In this document: in pieces, positions 1-9,255 of the stretch | How positions within the stretch are numbered: position 1 is the stretch's first letter | Layout of the letters: every line of letters starts with the position of its first letter | Assembly: GCF_026745355.1 (NCBI RefSeq) | Contig: NC_079209.1 | Span: forward strand, 18,026,109 to 18,090,108 | Direction of reading: 5' to 3' | Length of the DNA: 64,000 bases | Source: Beta vulgaris subsp. vulgaris | Lineage: Eukaryota; Streptophyta; Magnoliopsida; Caryophyllales; Amaranthaceae | Notes under the pieces: generated by a model | The model's database searches: none | Told to the model about the DNA's origin: nothing | The model's input: only the letters and a program-made list of their open reading frames with translations | Program-made: the position numbers and the translations under genes

Positions 1-96
1 GGCTTACTGCTCGCTTTTTATCTCCTGGACTCCATATTTAGTGGGGCACTTCAGCGTCTGGTGATAGGTTGATGGATCTGCCTTCATCTTATGAAT

Positions 97-678
97 TTAA
101 GGGGTCCCAAGGATGATGTTGTAGGCGGACGAACAATCTACGACATTGAATCTGGTTGGCAAGTTGACGCCTTTGGCCAGTGTTGGCAGTGTAATTTCTC
201 CGACGGTATGCCCGGCTTCTCTGTTAAAACCAACTAAGACAGTGGACTTTTTAGTAATATCTTTTTTACATAATCCCATACCTTCAAGGGCATTCTTAAA
301 GATGATGTTGGCTGAGCTGCCTCGATAGACCAACACTCGTCGTAGTAGGCGATTGCTGACGGTTAAAGAGATAACCAAGCTGTCTTGATGTTCTGCTTTA
401 CATACGTCATCATCGTCAAAAGTGATCGCCATTGCCTCTAGCCTGCGTTCTTCCTCAAACCTGCAAGATCTATGAACACCAGACGAAGGGGGTCCCTCTC
501 TTGCTAGCCTTTTAGCTGCAGAATATGTTAGTCTGCATACATCAGATCCACCTGAAATCACGTTGATTACCTTATCATGCGTCGGGGACGTAGGTGGAAT
601 AGGTTTTGTAGGATTCCTTTTGAAGGATGCTTTCCCTTTGTCGCTCACCAGATCTTGCAAATGGCTTTTGTTGAGCAT
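97..678 (-). pseudogene. Retropepsin-like domain of Tat-like gypsy element
   Basis: The frame reads into a retroviral-type aspartic protease domain: a Leu/Val strand, then a catalytic-loop equivalent reading VYRGSSANIIF where an intact enzyme has a D-T/S-G triad, then later hydrophobic strands ending FNVVDCSSAYNIILGTP, the usual end of this domain in Tat elements. The catalytic Asp is missing, so the product could not cleave. The stretch between 680 and 1375 is more decayed gag linker with no long frame. Confidence 0.65.
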
Positions 679-1375
679 AAATGCGACTTCACGTCGCAGT
701 GCAATACACTCTTCCGTCTTTTGGCCATGGTCGTGATGGAACTGGCACTATTTCGATTGGTTTTTCTGTGCGTCTGAGCGATCGCTCTTTCGTGGCCAAC
801 GAACGGGGAACTTCGATCTTGGTCAACGCATTGACCACTCCTCCAACGTCGACAGAAAATCCGTAAGACTCAAGGTTGGGATAGGTCACTGGTTCCGTCT
901 TTGCGTCAGTTCCTGCATTGTCAACAACATTAGTAACGTTATGTAACTGACCTGGACGGTTGTAAAGATGGCTTCGTTAGTTGTTCTTCTTTGGAGCATA
1001 AGATTTGCGGTCGCCAGAACTTTCATGTGCGTGATGCGTAGAGATAGTATTGAGGATAGCGTCATCTTCTTCCAATCACATTTGCGCCGATGCTAGGACT
1101 TTGACTTCTTCGAACATCTGACATGGGTACTTCGTCAGGCGGTTATAGAGTTTCGACCGGAGAATCAATCATTTCCTGAAACATTCAATGGAAGTTTTAG
1201 TGTCAAGGTCTTTAATACTAATCATTTCTTTTTTAAAGCGATTATAATAATCGTGGACGGATTCTCTTGGTCCTTATACGACGCCATATAGATCATTGGT
1301 TTGCTTCTCCAAGCTGCGGCTGGCTTCGAACTTATCGTAGAATTTGTTGACCAAGGTGGAGAAGTTGCCGATGCT

Positions 1376-1980
1376 TCATGGCTTGAGAGACCCGAGGCAT
1401 TTAAGAGCAGGACCAGTCAACGTGGCTCCGAAAGATTTGCACATGCATGCTTCCACGAGGCAGGGGATTGACGCTTGCCACATTCGCTGCTTATATTGGG
1501 CGACATGCTCGCCTGAATCGGTTGAACCATCATAAGTGGCGACGAGGACGGGCAGGTTGAGCTTCTTAGACAACGCAACCTTTGAAATCCTTTCCGCGAA
1601 CGGCGACTCTGCATAGCCATTAGGATGCTCGATGATGCCTGGTGTTGGTTCCCCGGGAGCTGGGACATAAGCTTCGTCAAGCGCCGGTTTTGCTTCTCGA
1701 TCAGAATCATTCGCTTTGCCATGGGATCTGCATCTCCTGCTTCGAGGATTTTCTCGGAGTCGTTCAGCGGATCCTCCTCTTCGAACTCTTCGTCACCCTC
1801 AGAATCGACGCTGTCTGAATTCGTGAAGTTTTGCATGAAAGGGATATCTTCCATGTTGGCACGACGCTTTGCTTTGGATGCCTTCGACGAGGTCATCTCT
1901 TCTTGAAGTTTCTGGATTTTCTCTTGAGACGAGGACAAGTCAGAGGACAGACGTTCATTAGCTTTTTTCATCTCAGTCAT
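1376..1980 (-). pseudogene. Gag polyprotein of Tat-like gypsy element, frameshifted
   Basis: Gag would form the particle shell. Two overlapping minus-strand frames carry it. The upstream one (from 1980) has a Lys/Glu-rich coiled-coil stretch and an acidic run around SVDSEGDEEFEEEDPLND. The other (1573 to 1376) carries the retrotransposon gag core with YDGSTDSGEHV, an EACMCKSFGATLTGPAL stretch and following Leu residues. This matches the plant gypsy pattern YDG.TDP.EH...F..TLTG.A. The change of frame around 1420-1570 breaks the gene. Confidence 0.7.
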
Positions 1981-2103
1981 CTATGCCTTCATTTGATCGT
2001 AGAGCTTTTGCATCTCATCGAGATTTGTTGCTTAAGCCATTTGATGGGATTTAAGAGAAAGTGATTAATCTGGTTGTGCCCCACGGTGGCGCCAAATTGT
2101 TCA

Positions 2104-2749
2104 TGTTAAAATTTGCCTTACGACAGAATTAAAGTTAAGGACACAACAACCAGATATTTGTATGATCAAAGTAAGAAAACGGTGCAAGGGGGAAAACTTA
2201 GGGGAATGACACAAGGAAATGGTGACGCAGATAGAAAACCCCAATGAACGTGGGTAAAAATCGTGGGTGGAGATGAGTCCACCAATTCACTATCAAGGAC
2301 CGCCGCTCTAGATGAACAACGATCGTTACAAGCTATATTTTGATCTAAGTACAAGTGTTGTTTTTCGAGTGAGAATTAGAATGATAATTTCCTTTGTTTC
2401 TTATGTAATTTTCTCTGATCCAACAAGTGGTCTTTTCTATGGCTTTTTCTGTGCTTAAATACTCCAACTCTAAGCTAACATTTTCCAACGACTTCTTTGC
2501 CGGAATCTCGGAGATCCTCCGTACTATGCTCAAGTTATTGTAACTACTTCCTGGCTTTGTGCATAAACTGCTATCTCTCATTTCCGTTGGCCAAGCATGA
2601 TCAAGCTCGAGTCCTTCTTTCTCGGGTGGTTGGTTTCAAACCTCATTGACTTAGTCTTCATGTCACATCACTGTAGCTAACCTTGTGTCATAGTGTCAAA
2701 GTCATTAAGTCATTGCGTCAATGTCAATCTGTAAAAATTAGCCATAACA
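2104..2749 (-). repeat. 5' LTR of the Tat-like gypsy element
   Basis: On the minus strand the segment starts TGTTATGGC and ends TTTAACA, giving TG...CA ends, and it lies directly upstream of the primer-binding-like leader. The partner LTR is outside the window, so the borders rest on the TG/CA ends and the leader position only. It contains no supportable gene. Confidence 0.6.
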
Positions 2750-3227
2750 CCATGTAGCTTAGTTTAGATTTTCGGAATAAGTTATGTTTACGTCAAACTG
2801 AATCACGAGTTAGCTTTAATTGTCGCTCTTGTGCATGATTGAATCTTTGTTTGTGTCATTATGGTGAGTCATGTAATAACTCGAGTTGGTTTTGACTGAT
2901 TTAATTGTGGCGAATATCTATTATGAGCAATAATATTCCCCCAAGGACTTGAGGAATTAACTAAGCATGGCAATCAGTATCATCGAATCAAATTCAGGCC
3001 AAGTCATTCGAGATCTAGGGTTGCATCTTGCAGGTTGGATTGTAAGTACTAAGGATATATTAAATGAAGTTCAGGTTTATAATACACCAGCGGAAAACTA
3101 GGTATCATGTGTGGTCAATTTTAGGTTGGATCGATTCCAAATCTAATTAATTTCGTCAAGTTTAGGCCGATTCATATGACATTGGAATCTGAGTTAAGTT
3201 TACATTTCCCTTTTAGGCCCTAACCAG
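2750..3227. other. Non-coding spacer
   Basis: AT-rich sequence between the gypsy LTR and the hAT-like element. No coding, RNA gene or repeat structure was recognised. Confidence 0.5.
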
Positions 3228-3762
3228 TAGGGGTGTTAGCGGTTTGGGTTAGTGCAGTTTGGGATGTAACCCAACCCTAACTGCAAATATACAGTTTGAG
3301 ATTTTTCCAACCCAAACCGCACCGCACTTTTGCCCAAACCAACCTAAACCGAACCGCACAAAACGGTTTTGATTTTCGGTTTAACTATTTTTTCCTCTGC
3401 GACATTAATTTTGTAAGCTAAGAGTAAAAAAAAAAATTGTTAATAGAGTCGAAATAGATATAAAGTTGACTTCATAATTAAACATACATAATAATTTATC
3501 AAAAATATTAAAGTTCTTTATCTCAAACTTCTTTTTCAGTTTTATACTTGTATGCCACCTTGTTAAGTGTATTAAATTTTTTTTTAAATATAAAATTGCG
3601 ATTTGCTGTGCAGTTTTGGTTTACAACAAATAAAAACCCAACCCAAAACCGCAAACCGCGATTTACTTGAAATCATAACCCAAACTTCAATTTTAAAACC
3701 GCAAAAAAGGGATTTGGATTGGGGTATGATGCGATCCAGACTACACTATGAACATCCCTAAG
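3228..3762. mobile_element. Non-autonomous hAT-like element with telomere-like subterminal repeats
   Basis: The ends are imperfect inverted repeats (TAGGGGTGTTAGC on the left; the right end read in reverse complement gives TTAGGGATGTTCA). The flanks TAACCAG(T) and TAATCAG(A) look like an 8-bp duplication with mutations. Both subterminal regions are filled with AACCCAAACCGC-type motifs, as expected for transposase-binding subterminal repeats of hAT elements. No transposase coding is present. Confidence 0.55.
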
Positions 3763-3897
3763 TAATCAGATTTTTGGATCAAGTCAACCACAAAGGATCA
3801 CCTTTATTATAACAACATATTTCATCAACTTGCATTCAAAAAGTTCTCCACAAAGCATACAAAAATCCCCTACAGCCTGAAACATTTCTCTACTTCC

Positions 3898-4203
3898 ATG
3901 GCTGCTAGTAGATGTCAAGCTTCAACTGTCACCCCTCTACTCTTCATCTTCCTCCTCCTAATTAGCTCCAGCTCTTCAACTTCTTCTATGGTTGGATCAT
4001 ACAGGAGTTTACAAGCTGCAAATCAAGCGCAGAAAAACATCACCCAAAAAAATCAGATCCCAAATTGTAGCGAAATCGTCGACCCATCTCAATGCAATTC
4101 AATTACTAAATGTCGATGGTGCCGAAGCGAGGTCCTTGATCCTATGTGTACCACTAAGCCAGAAGCTTGGCGCCTCCCTTCTCAGGTCTTCACTTGCGAA
4201 TAA
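3898..4203 (+). CDS. Small cysteine-rich secreted protein
   Basis: A single exon encodes 101 residues. Residues 1-30 look like a secretory signal: a short N-terminus with one Arg, a Leu/Ile/Phe-rich core at 14-22, then a Ser-rich run. The predicted mature part has six cysteines (57, 66, 72, 75, 84, 100) spaced C-X8-C-X5-C-X2-C-X8-C-X15-C, with a KCRWCRSE core and a conserved-looking tail EAWRLPSQVFTC. One N-glycosylation sequon (NIT) lies at 47-49. The start is the first ATG after an AT-rich 5' region and is followed immediately by the signal core. The C-terminal block resembles a family of small uncharacterised plant secreted proteins, but no function can be assigned. An apoplastic or signalling role is only an inference. 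No intron is needed, and the TAA is followed by T-rich sequence typical of a plant 3' UTR. Confidence 0.75.
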   Translation: MAASRCQASTVTPLLFIFLLLISSSSSTSSMVGSYRSLQAANQAQKNITQKNQIPNCSEIVDPSQCNSITKCRWCRSEVLDPMCTTKPEAWRLPSQVFTCE

Positions 4204-5284
4204 ATTGAAAATTTTCCTTTTCTTTGTAATTTTTGTTGTTTAGTAATTGGTAATTTTTGTGGCTTAGTAATTGGTATTTTTTGTGGTTTAGGAATTGGTA
4301 ATTTTTGTGGGTTTTATAGTTTTTGTTCTGTATCTTCTTGATTTTTTATTTTTCTTTGCTGCAGAATTAATGTTTTGTTTTTGGCAATTCTTGATATTAA
4401 TGCTGAAATTCTGTAGAATTTCTGTAGCTGGAACAGTTATTCGCCAATCTAGTGTAATTAATTGAAATGCACAGTGATGGTATTTAAAGTTCTAACTTTA
4501 ATTTTGTGTTTTCAGTCTTGTATAAATTCTAATTAATGTGTGTGCATCACAATGATATCTAATAATAGGTGCAAATTAGAAGGTGCACACCTCAGTAAGA
4601 TGAGCTTTAACCTCACAGATCAAAGTGTTATTAGTAACTAGGATTCAATGTTAGGATATCTGATGTTCCATTTGGATGTATAGTTTACATCTAATTGTCA
4701 ATTTGAGAAATCATTTTAGAAGTTGAGGTAAAGAGTTCAGATAAATCAATATTTGCATATTCATTTTTGCTGGTTGAGTTTCTTCATCAGGTTTGGTATG
4801 TATTGACATGATTCTATATTGTTTATGTATATTTTGCAGCTATCTTCTCAGTTTTCAACATTTCTGATTTTGCTAGAACTGATCAAATATTATTGTAATG
4901 GTTGTGAATTACTAAATATAGGGTGATGTAGCCAATTTAGGCATGAATATGGCACTTAGAATTATATAACTGGATTTTTTTGTACCTTTGAGTTTCGGCT
5001 CATGGGTTTGATATCTATTATCTAAAGCAGTGCAAATTTTGCTTCTTATCTAATCCATATTACGGTCACTGCTCACCTTAGTGATGTGATATGAAGTTTA
5101 AGTGGATCATTGGGTGTTAGCATTTAGGTATCATTGAAAGTGTCTTGTTTCTTAATACACCATGGTTGAAGTTCTTTATAAATAATTCGAAGTTGTCATG
5201 AAAGAAAAGGGGTTCTTTTGACTTATAAACCTTCATTGTTTTACTAGGGTTCAATGTTACCTAATTCGCTAACCGAAATGGAAA
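4204..5284. other. 3' flank of the secreted-protein gene, non-coding
   Basis: A T-rich stretch directly after the stop codon contains repeated phrases such as TTAGTAATTGGTA (about 4243-4300) and is probably the 3' UTR. The remaining AT-rich sequence holds no gene I can support. Confidence 0.5.
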
Positions 5285-5575
5285 TGATAGAGTATAGATC
5301 TATTCCTGGGGCCTCAACCATCAGCTTAAGCTTTTGGTTGAGTTGGTACTTTGACATGGTATCAAGAGCCAGCGTGACAAAAAGGTCACGGGTTCGAATC
5401 TCATCCACCCCTCCTTTCTCAGTGGAATATTTAGCGCTAGGTATGAGGGAGACCTGTGCTGCATCCACACTTCAAGACCTAAGGGCTCTTGCGTGAGGGG
5501 GCGTGATAGAGTATAGATCTATTCCTGGGGCCTCAACCATCAGTTTAAGCTTTTGGTTGAGTTGGTCCTTTGACA
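5285..5575 (+). mobile_element. TRIM (terminal-repeat retrotransposon in miniature)
   Basis: Two 72-bp direct repeats (5285-5356 and 5504-5575, two differences by eye) begin TGATAGAG and end TTTGACA. The left copy is followed at once by TGGTATCAAGAGCC (5357-5370), a primer-binding site for initiator tRNA-Met. The right copy is preceded by a purine tract GTGAGGGGGCG. The 147-bp interior has no coding but contains a tRNA B-box-like GGTTCGAATC (5391-5400). The 291-bp total and the LTR-PBS-PPT-LTR order define a TRIM. The flanks (GGAAA, TAATT) do not match, so any target-site duplication has been lost. Confidence 0.85.
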
Positions 5576-5940
5576 TAATTTAAAAATTTGTTACATGCAA
5601 GTGATATTTGGACTTAATTTTGTACCTACAATTAAGGTAAAGATGGTGATTGTAAAGCTTGTGTTACATCATGCTTTAGCTACTGAAGGTTCTAAAGGTG
5701 GGATATCTGAAAACTCTTCTAAACACCCTGAAATCTTCTTTTGTTTTCCTTGATTCTCTTCCAATGGAGGGCAGAGAAGTTATTACCAAATATTTATGGA
5801 AAACCTTCTCTGATATACAATGTCTAAGATCATCTAATCCAAATAATAACCATAAGAGCAAATCTATTCCAAGTAAGGGTCACCATGCAAGATTGCCGTA
5901 CCCCGTAGGTAGCCCATGCAATGTCCTAGGTGCCTACACA
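5576..5940. other. Non-coding spacer
   Basis: Mixed AT-rich sequence between the TRIM and the hAT MITE. A 104-residue frame runs through it into the MITE, but its composition and lack of a family pattern give no support for a gene. Bases 5933-5940 are the left target-site copy of the next element. Confidence 0.5.
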
Positions 5941-6105
5941 CAGGGGCGGCTTTTAGCATGTTCAACATGTTCCATGGAACAGGACCCCTCAATTGTGAGG
6001 GCCCCAAAATAGAGAAAGTTCAAGTAGTATGGATGAGCTATTACATTATTGAATTATTCAAATATGAGATCGCACAGGGCCTCTATATAGTTCGAGACGG
6101 GCCTG
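5941..6105. mobile_element. hAT-type MITE, 165 bp
   Basis: A perfect 8-bp duplication CCTACACA flanks it (5933-5940 and 6106-6113). The element starts CAGGGGCGG and ends GGGCCTG, whose reverse complement is CAGGCCC, so the terminal inverted repeat is short and imperfect. An 8-bp duplication with CAGG-type ends is the hAT signature. There is no coding capacity. Confidence 0.75.
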
Positions 6106-6287
6106 CCTACACACTACTTAGTTTGGTACACAATGGAAGGATTGAGGGATGCTGTCATTTCCTAGCATACCCCTGGGGGATTGCACCACCTAACATATTG
6201 TTCTCACTCTCTATGGCCTAAATTACCTTCTTGTTAGCCGTCAACACTTGTGTGATATTTGATCAACCAAAACCCATATCACTCCTA

Positions 6288-6543
6288 TCTATACAAATAT
6301 ATTAAAAGGCGTGCATGAGTGCCGCGTGACGCTCTTCCTAGGGAGTTTTAATTCATCTAATCCATGTTCAATAAAAATAAAATTTAGAAATTGCGTAGTA
6401 TAGGGTTTGATCTCGAGACATCAAGTACATATATTAAAGTCTGAACCACTAGACTAAATTGTATTAGTGTTGTTATCATAAAGTATTATATTAATAAATG
6501 AAATTTCTTCTTACCCGGGGCATAACCCGGGCCTAATAACTAG
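6288..6543 (+). mobile_element. Non-autonomous Helitron, 256 bp
   Basis: The element begins TCTATACAAATATATTAAAAGG after an A. It ends CTAG before a T, which is preceded by a palindrome CCCGGG-GCATAA-CCCGGG (about 6514-6531), so a 3' hairpin sits about a dozen bases before CTAG. Insertion between A and T with no target duplication is the Helitron rule. The interior carries a motif reading ACCACTAGACTAAATTG that recurs in altered form near 8850, suggesting a second related copy there. Confidence 0.7.
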
Positions 6544-6735
6544 TTACTCTTCTATTAAATATTGTAAGCTTTAATATTGTTTAGCGTGGCCTGTTAGTAA
6601 GTATTGTATATTAGGCCCACTTAGTATTAGCTTTGTATTTAAGTCTTCTATGGCAAAAGAGAAAACCCAAGCTGCATATTCTCCTTCTCTTTACATGGTA
6701 TCAGACTTTACCTAGGGCACGCTTACAACGCTGCG

Positions 6736-7804
6736 ATGACAGGCGGTGCTGACGGCGCCGACGGCGTCCCCAGTAGTGGTGGTGCTGATGCGCCGAAATT
6801 AGACCCTTCTTCTCCTTATTTTATTGGCTCCCATGATGGTCCGGGGAATGTTATTACCCCTATTGTTTTCCGAGGCGATAACTATGAAGAATGGTGTCGC
6901 TCCATTCGATTGTCTCTTATGGCTCGGCGTAAATTCGAGCTTGTTGAAGGCACCATCTCGAAACCTACGGATGAACAAGGGTTACGAGATCGGCGTTGTC
7001 TTCAAGCTATGTTAGTGCAATGGATTCTTAACACCATTGATCTTGCCATCAAGAAAACTCTACCCTATTTTGAAGAATAATCAGCACCCTTATATGGGTC
7101 GTTTTACACTAATGTTTCAATGTTGGTAATGGCCCTCGAAAGCAGCAGATAAGGCTGCCTTGGCAGCGTGTCAACAACCTAAAACAATGTCGATCGCGGA
7201 ATATTTCGGGAAGTTGCAGCCATTGTGGGATGAACTTGCTACATACAATCCTCTTCCGTTTTGCGCGTGTGGGGGTTGTAAGTGTAATATAGCAGCCCTT
7301 CTTCAAGCTTGTTTGGATGAAGATCGTCTTCAAGATTTTCTCTATGGTGTGAACGTTGAGTTGTATAGGAATATGTGTTCCTCCATTTTATCTCAAGAGC
7401 CACTGCCATCCCTGGATCGCGCTTATCAAATGTTTCTTCAGGAAGACAGATTGCAATTAGCTTCCAAGGCTAAACTTGATCGAGAAGATATTCACGCCAT
7501 GGCAGTAAAATTTGGGGCTAGTGTGCAAGCAAAGCCACGTTTTGATGGAGATAAATCAGCCTTGCAATGTACATATTGTGAGCGTCGTGCTCATGATGAA
7601 AAAAATTGTTGGTTCAAACATGTATACTCTGAGTGGTGGGAGCATCGGGTCCCTCGTGGAGGTGGAAGGGGGAGTCGTGGTGCACGTAATGGTCGTCGTT
7701 CTGCTGGGCAGTCAGGGGGACGTTCGGGTGGTAGAGGTGACATCTCTGTGGCAGCCGTGACGTGTGGTTCTGGTAGTGTGGCAGGAGGCTCAAGTGTTGG
7801 GTAA
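6736..7804 (+). pseudogene. Copia Gag, interrupted
   Basis: The first frame (6736-7080) gives the N-terminal copia gag domain with the motif ITPIVFRGDNYEEWCRSIRL and a following basic stretch. It stops at TAA in 7078-7080. Gag resumes in another frame (7160-7804) with the C-terminal gag helices (YFGKLQPLWDELATYNPLP) and a zinc-knuckle-like CTYCERRAHDEKNCW, whose Cys-Cys-His-Cys spacing is nearly canonical. A Gly/Arg-rich tail follows. At least one stop and one frame change make this copy inactive as it stands. Confidence 0.75.
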
Positions 7805-7833
7805 CAAGCACTGCCGAGTATAACTAGCGAGCA

Positions 7834-8016
7834 ATGGCAACATCTCCAAACGATTGTCACTTATTACGTGATGCGGTCCAAAATGGTACGATTAATCCTT
7901 CACATGTGCCTACTAATGAGCAACTCGTAGATATTTTCACTAAGGCTCTTAGTCATCATCAATTCATGTTTCTTCTCCGCAAGTTAGATATTTGTAACCT
8001 CCATGCTCCAACTTAA
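7834..8016 (+). pseudogene. C-terminal remnant of copia RNase H
   Basis: A short frame reads VPTNEQLVDIFTKALSHHQF followed by LLRKLDICN. This is the standard end of copia RNase H (VPT..Q.ADIFTK.L....F..LR.KL). It lies immediately before the polypurine tract at about 8014-8026. It shows that the pol region was removed by an internal deletion joining the gag tail to the last about 60 codons. Confidence 0.8.
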
Positions 8017-8583
8017 GAGGGGGTATTGAGATTATGTAAATATTGTAAGCTTTAATATTGTTTGGTGTGGGCTGTTAGTAAGTATTGTATATTAGGCCTA
8101 CTTAGTATTAGCTTTGTATTTAAGTCTTCTACAGTATATGAGAAAACCCAAGCTGCATATTCTCCTTCTCTTTACACTAAATGTGGCTTAAACCTAAGAC
8201 CAAAGTAACAAAGGTTTAAAAATATCAAGGGCCACTTGTCCTCTCTACTTCATATATTAAGTCTCTCTCTTTCTTGTTCATTCCTTGCATTCATTCCTTG
8301 TTTGTTGTTGCTAACAGTTCTTGCATGATGCGTAATAATTATTATTTTATTTTTTAAAAATATGCTGGTATAGCTTGATTTTACCACCTCTTATTGTTTG
8401 CATATCATGGCTTAAAGTTATTCATCCTCATTTTATAAGATAATATGGAATTTAGAGACTTTGTAATATGATTCTAACAAATTGATAATTTATATAAATA
8501 TATTAAAAGACGATTCTATCAAAGCAACAATGTTATATGGCACTCTACTTAAACTCCTAATATAAATGTTTATGGTCCCACTA

Positions 8584-8740
8584 CCGGGTTTCCCGGACAC
8601 TAGATAAGAAATATATTAATCTACTTAATTAGGAGAAATAGTAGATGCTTTGTATTGGAATTATATATTATTCTATTATTTTGTATAAATATGAGTAATT
8701 AAGTAGAACAATATATTTCTTATCTAGCACCCCCGGGAGT
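8584..8740. mobile_element. Foldback / MITE-like inverted repeat
   Basis: The left arm (CACTAGATAAGAAATATATT ... CTACTTAATTA, about 8598-8631) and right arm (TAATTAAGTAG ... AATATATTTCTTATCTAG, about 8696-8727) are inverted copies separated by about 65 bp. The outer ends add CCGGG-containing sequence on both sides. The flanks show CTA on both sides, perhaps a 3-bp duplication. The surrounding bases (about 8480-8900) resemble the Helitron at 6288, so this MITE may lie within a related Helitron copy. Confidence 0.55.
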
Positions 8741-9090
8741 CTATTAGCTTTTGCCAAATGTTTATAATGTCATTTAAAACTATTAACAATGTGTAGTTAC
8801 TAGGATTTTTAAACTCATGACCTTTGAAATGAAATGTGAGAGTTTAACCACTAATCCACTATAGTTTCAATGCGTAATGTTTCAAAGTAAAACAATAAAC
8901 TATTACAATTATATGTAACTATAAAGACATAGACAAACTTTTTTGACCTTAACACTTTTATTACGCAATGACATTCTCTTATCCTAATTCCATTGAGATC
9001 GTTATTTTTATCCCAAATTCCTTACAAGTTTTTTTTAAAACAACTTATCATGCAATAACGTCCAATTTTCATTTTTGCATTAGACAAAAT

Positions 9091-9255
9091 TGTAAGATAA
9101 TAATTTCCTTGATTCAATACTGATTTACAACCTAAAGATATAGACTAACCAAGAGTGATTACATGCTATAATTCAGGAACTAATTATACACAAATATACA
9201 CCTACCTAAAATATAGAATAATGAAAATGCTTCCATATTTACATATATTCTAACA
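9091..9255 (-). repeat. 3' LTR of copia element (minus orientation)
   Basis: This 165-bp TG...CA repeat matches 13727-13891. It is bordered on the outside by the AAAAT duplication and on the inside by the minus-strand polypurine tract. Confidence 0.95.

Larger units (their letters stand above)
1..2749 (-). mobile_element. Ty3/gypsy (Tat/Retand-like) retrotransposon, 5' part
   Basis: This is the left part of an LTR retrotransposon on the minus strand that continues beyond base 1. Reading in the minus direction there is an LTR (2749 to 2104), a leader with a primer-binding-like stretch containing TTTGGCGCCACCGTGGGG (about 2100-2080), a coiled-coil and acidic gag region, the gag core and then a protease-like domain. 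That leader motif is typical of Tat-type gypsy elements. Gag is frameshifted near 1420-1570 and the protease active site is altered, so the copy is dead. Lineage is inferred from the leader and gag style only. Confidence 0.8.
6546..8176 (+). mobile_element. Gag-only Ty1/copia derivative (TR-GAG-like)
   Basis: Direct LTR-like repeats of about 140-150 bp (about 6546-6695 and 8027-8176) share the run TAAATATTGTAAGCTTTAAT and the end CTTCTCTTTACA. The first is followed by TGGTATCAGACTTTACC (PBS) and the second is preceded by AAGAGGGGGTAT (polypurine tract). The interior keeps gag and only the last codons of RNase H; protease, integrase and reverse transcriptase are gone. The extreme 5' end of the left LTR is diverged, so its border is approximate, and no clean target duplication is visible. 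Any further movement would need proteins from a full-length relative. Confidence 0.8.

Noticed and set aside
1344..2064. Plus-strand frames opposite the gypsy gag
   Set aside because: They are antisense shadows of the minus-strand gag coding region.
3240..3720. Interstitial telomere repeat
   Set aside because: Motifs are AACCCAAACCGC-like and scattered, not TTTAGGG tandem units, and are bounded by hAT-like ends.
5385..5420. Possible tRNA gene (GGTTCGAATC)
   Set aside because: No A-box and anticodon arm at the right spacing and no acceptor-stem pairing. It is the interior of a TRIM.
5244..5496. Frames of 74 and 80 residues
   Set aside because: They run through the TRIM and its non-coding interior. 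The LTR/primer-site structure explains the sequence.
5698..6221. Frames of about 100 residues around the 165-bp hAT MITE
   Set aside because: One crosses the MITE border and neither has a recognisable domain or gene context.
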